Shown here one piece after another: positions 56,338 through 56,411 of a DNA stretch of 56,411 bases. The stretch's first letter is position 1, and each line of letters starts with the position of its first letter. The stretch lies in IMG/VR virus record IMGVR_UViG_3300003873_000009, positions 1 to 56,411 of that record. One strand, written 5' to 3'. Position numbers and translations under genes: made by a program. The notes under the pieces were generated by a model. That model saw nothing but the letters and a program-made list of their open reading frames with translations, was not told where the DNA came from and did not search any database. This DNA is from a virus.

Positions 56338-56411
56338 AATACTAAAATTATTGTTACTTATAGCAATAACATTAACATTAACAAACTGTAACGAAACGGT
56401 CCCGGCTGGGT
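56327..56411 (+). CDS. Lipoprotein, possibly SPFH/prohibitin-like (cut by window end)
   Basis: 28 codons are visible. MKNKILKLLLLIAITLTLTN with C as the lipobox cysteine, then N-E-T-V-P-A-G. It overlaps the GIY-YIG stop region. C-N-E-x-V-P-A-G resembles the start of phage lipoproteins of the SPFH family, usually followed by [WYH]-V-G-V-K-V, but too little is present to decide. Confidence 0.5.
   Translation, partial: MKNKILKLLLLIAITLTLTNCNETVPAG

Noticed and set aside
1-56411. tRNA genes
   Set aside because: No cloverleaf with a T-loop consensus was noticed on either strand, but I cannot run a covariance search.

Overview
This window is part of the genome of a large, AT-rich, T4-like contractile-tailed phage (myovirus). 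The case rests on a recognisable T4-type set of morphogenesis genes: tail sheath, tail tube, baseplate gp53/gp27/gp5/gp25/gp6/gp7, large terminase gp17, endonuclease VII, and the late-transcription pair gp55/gp33. Many short late promoters of the T4 form (TATAAATA) lie in front of the structural genes. The host cannot be named from sequence. Signal peptides and lipobox motifs near the right end fit a Gram-negative host; a Campylobacterota-like AT-rich host would suit the composition, but that is a guess.

Layout. (1) 1-9.6 kb, minus strand: tail-fibre/receptor-binding and fibre-accessory genes (one entering from outside the window), then a shortened gp23-like capsid-fold protein. (2) 9.6-16.8 kb: a homing endonuclease wedged behind the tail sheath, one early-type gene on the plus strand, and four tail-tube-fold genes. 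(3) 16.8-31.9 kb, plus strand: two paralogous gp26/gp51-type hub assembly proteins, a long tape-measure-like protein with an M23 peptidase, and the baseplate hub and wedge genes. (4) 31.9-36.6 kb: late sigma gp55, endonuclease VII gp49 and co-activator gp33 in one tight operon, another tube-fold protein, and the large terminase. (5) 36.6-43.7 kb: a set of proteins sharing a short N-terminal tag (M-F-K-K-L-F-T-E and variants) that looks like a capsid-targeting peptide with a prohead-protease cleavage site; one gene here is a ligase-nucleotidylyltransferase fusion, and a GroES-like co-chaperonin closes the block. (6) 43.8-49.5 kb: a structural protein followed by a tightly packed operon of three radical SAM proteins, three unknown proteins and a protein ending in four Cys-rich heptads. 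(7) 49.5-56.4 kb: a second homing endonuclease, an origin-binding-type helicase, a leucine-rich-repeat gene without a normal start codon, small early genes, envelope-targeted small proteins, a structured RNA, a GIY-YIG endonuclease and the start of a lipoprotein gene.

The most interesting candidate system is region 6: three radical SAM enzymes (two with SPASM-type C-terminal cysteines) co-transcribed with a phage protein whose C-terminus is (C-x-C-N-C-N-[YF]) x4. I infer a virus-encoded post-translational modification system acting on a virion (probably tail-fibre) protein. Other items worth attention are the tagged cargo proteins, apparently leaderless genes with TATAAT exactly five bases before ATG, palindromic late promoters firing in both directions, and a pseudoknot-like RNA beside a lipoprotein gene that seems to have been interrupted by the GIY-YIG gene.

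Regulation. Two promoter classes are visible: T4-type late promoters in front of virion genes, and a TTTAAG-N10/11-TATAAT class in front of early-type and homing genes. The gp55 and gp33 genes that would drive the first class are encoded here.
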